NCBI GenBank assembly: GCA_913064925.1 | Contig: CAJYBN010000181.1 | Coordinates: 1 to 5,658, forward strand | Source: an uncultured Peptococcaceae bacterium | GTDB taxonomy: Bacteria; Bacillota; Desulfotomaculia; Desulfotomaculales; Desulfallaceae | Direction: 5' to 3' | DNA: 5,658 bases | Shown: positions 5,317-5,658 of the stretch, in pieces | How positions within the stretch are numbered: the first letter of the stretch is position 1 | Layout of the letters: each line of letters opens with the position of its first letter | Translations under genes and position numbers: made by a program | The notes under the pieces: generated by a model | The model's database searches: none | What the model was told of the DNA's origin: nothing | What the model saw: only the letters and a program-made list of their open reading frames with translations

Positions 5317-5658
5317 ATGACGGTGCTGTTGTGCGTTCTGGCGGCGCTGTTTTTTACCTGGCTGGCCGCAGTACTGTTGCGTATTTGGACGGTTCTCCGG
5401 GAGCAGCGCGCGCGCGGGGGCGGGCCCCTGCGAGTGGCGCTGGTGCTGCGCGACCGGGCGGATCACGCAGAGAGTTTCGTGCGCCGGGCAGCCGGGGAAT
5501 TGGAGCGGTGCCCGCCGGTGCAGGTAGTGCTGGTGGACGGCGGATCGGCCGACGACACCGCCTTCATTATGGAGCGCCTGGCCCGCCGCTTCAACATGGG
5601 CTTTTGCCGGCTGGCCGACTTGGGGCCTTCCTGCGCTCTGGCGTGCCGGGGCGGCGCG
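5317..5658 (+). CDS. Membrane-anchored glycosyltransferase-2-like protein, N-terminal part (3' end outside window)
   Basis: A frame of 114 codons opens at ATG 5317 and runs off the end. An in-frame stop at 5293-5295, with no GTG or TTG between, supports this start; GGGGG at 5303-5307 is a possible ribosome binding site. Residues 2-26 are strongly hydrophobic (VLLCVLAALFFTWLAAVLL), followed by Arg-rich RIWTVLREQRARGGG. This reads as a single membrane anchor with the rest in the cytoplasm. Residues 38-47 (LRVALVLRDR) form a beta strand, then a helix, then VQVVLVDGGSADDTAFIMERLARRF at 68-92. The VDGGSxDDT element resembles the nucleotide-sugar loop of family 2 glycosyltransferases, and the following GPSCALACRGGA could be the next helix of that fold. 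The DXD metal site and acceptor region are not visible. The fold call is an inference from a partial sequence, and the substrate is unknown. Confidence 0.6.
   Translation, partial: MTVLLCVLAALFFTWLAAVLLRIWTVLREQRARGGGPLRVALVLRDRADHAESFVRRAAGELERCPPVQVVLVDGGSADDTAFIMERLARRFNMGFCRLADLGPSCALACRGGA

Noticed and set aside
5155..5466. A 103-codon minus-strand frame across the metK downstream gap
   Set aside because: It spans both hairpins and overlaps the + strand gene at 5317. Its composition is Arg/Gln/Ala-rich and no start signal was found.

Overview
The window looks like an ordinary chromosomal stretch from a GC-rich, low-to-moderately related Firmicute. The Desulfotomaculum/Pelotomaculum-type Clostridia (Peptococcaceae) are the best guess. 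The clues are GC-rich codons, strong AAAGGAGGT-type ribosome binding sites, frequent TTG starts, a YlmC/YmxH-type PRC-barrel protein typical of spore-forming Firmicutes, and a consensus sigma-A promoter. The taxon is inferred from style, not from any database match.

Layout, all genes on the + strand: the 3' part of argF (1-507); a 200-base gap with a tandem repeat of the argF tail (481 to about 671); argG (708-1913); a 122-base GC-rich gap with small hairpins; argH with a TTG start (2036-3448); a small PRC-barrel gene (3511-3753); a 221-base regulatory gap with a terminator-like hairpin (3819-3843) and a near-perfect sigma-A promoter (3861-3889); metK with a TTG start (3975-5165); a gap with two strong hairpins, the second with a T-run (5213-5244); and the 5' end of a membrane-anchored, glycosyltransferase-2-like protein that runs off the window (5317-5658).

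ArgF, ArgG and ArgH catalyse the last three steps of arginine synthesis in order: ornithine to citrulline, citrulline plus aspartate to argininosuccinate, and argininosuccinate to arginine plus fumarate. They probably form the tail of a larger arg operon that begins upstream of the window. The PRC-barrel gene may ride on the same transcript. metK (S-adenosylmethionine synthesis) appears to be a separate transcription unit with its own promoter and terminator.

I see no phage, transposon, CRISPR, tRNA or rRNA, and no convincing undescribed system. The most unusual features are the threefold repeat of the argF tail, in which a stop codon and a following hairpin persist in each copy, and the near-identical TTG translation-initiation regions of argH and metK.
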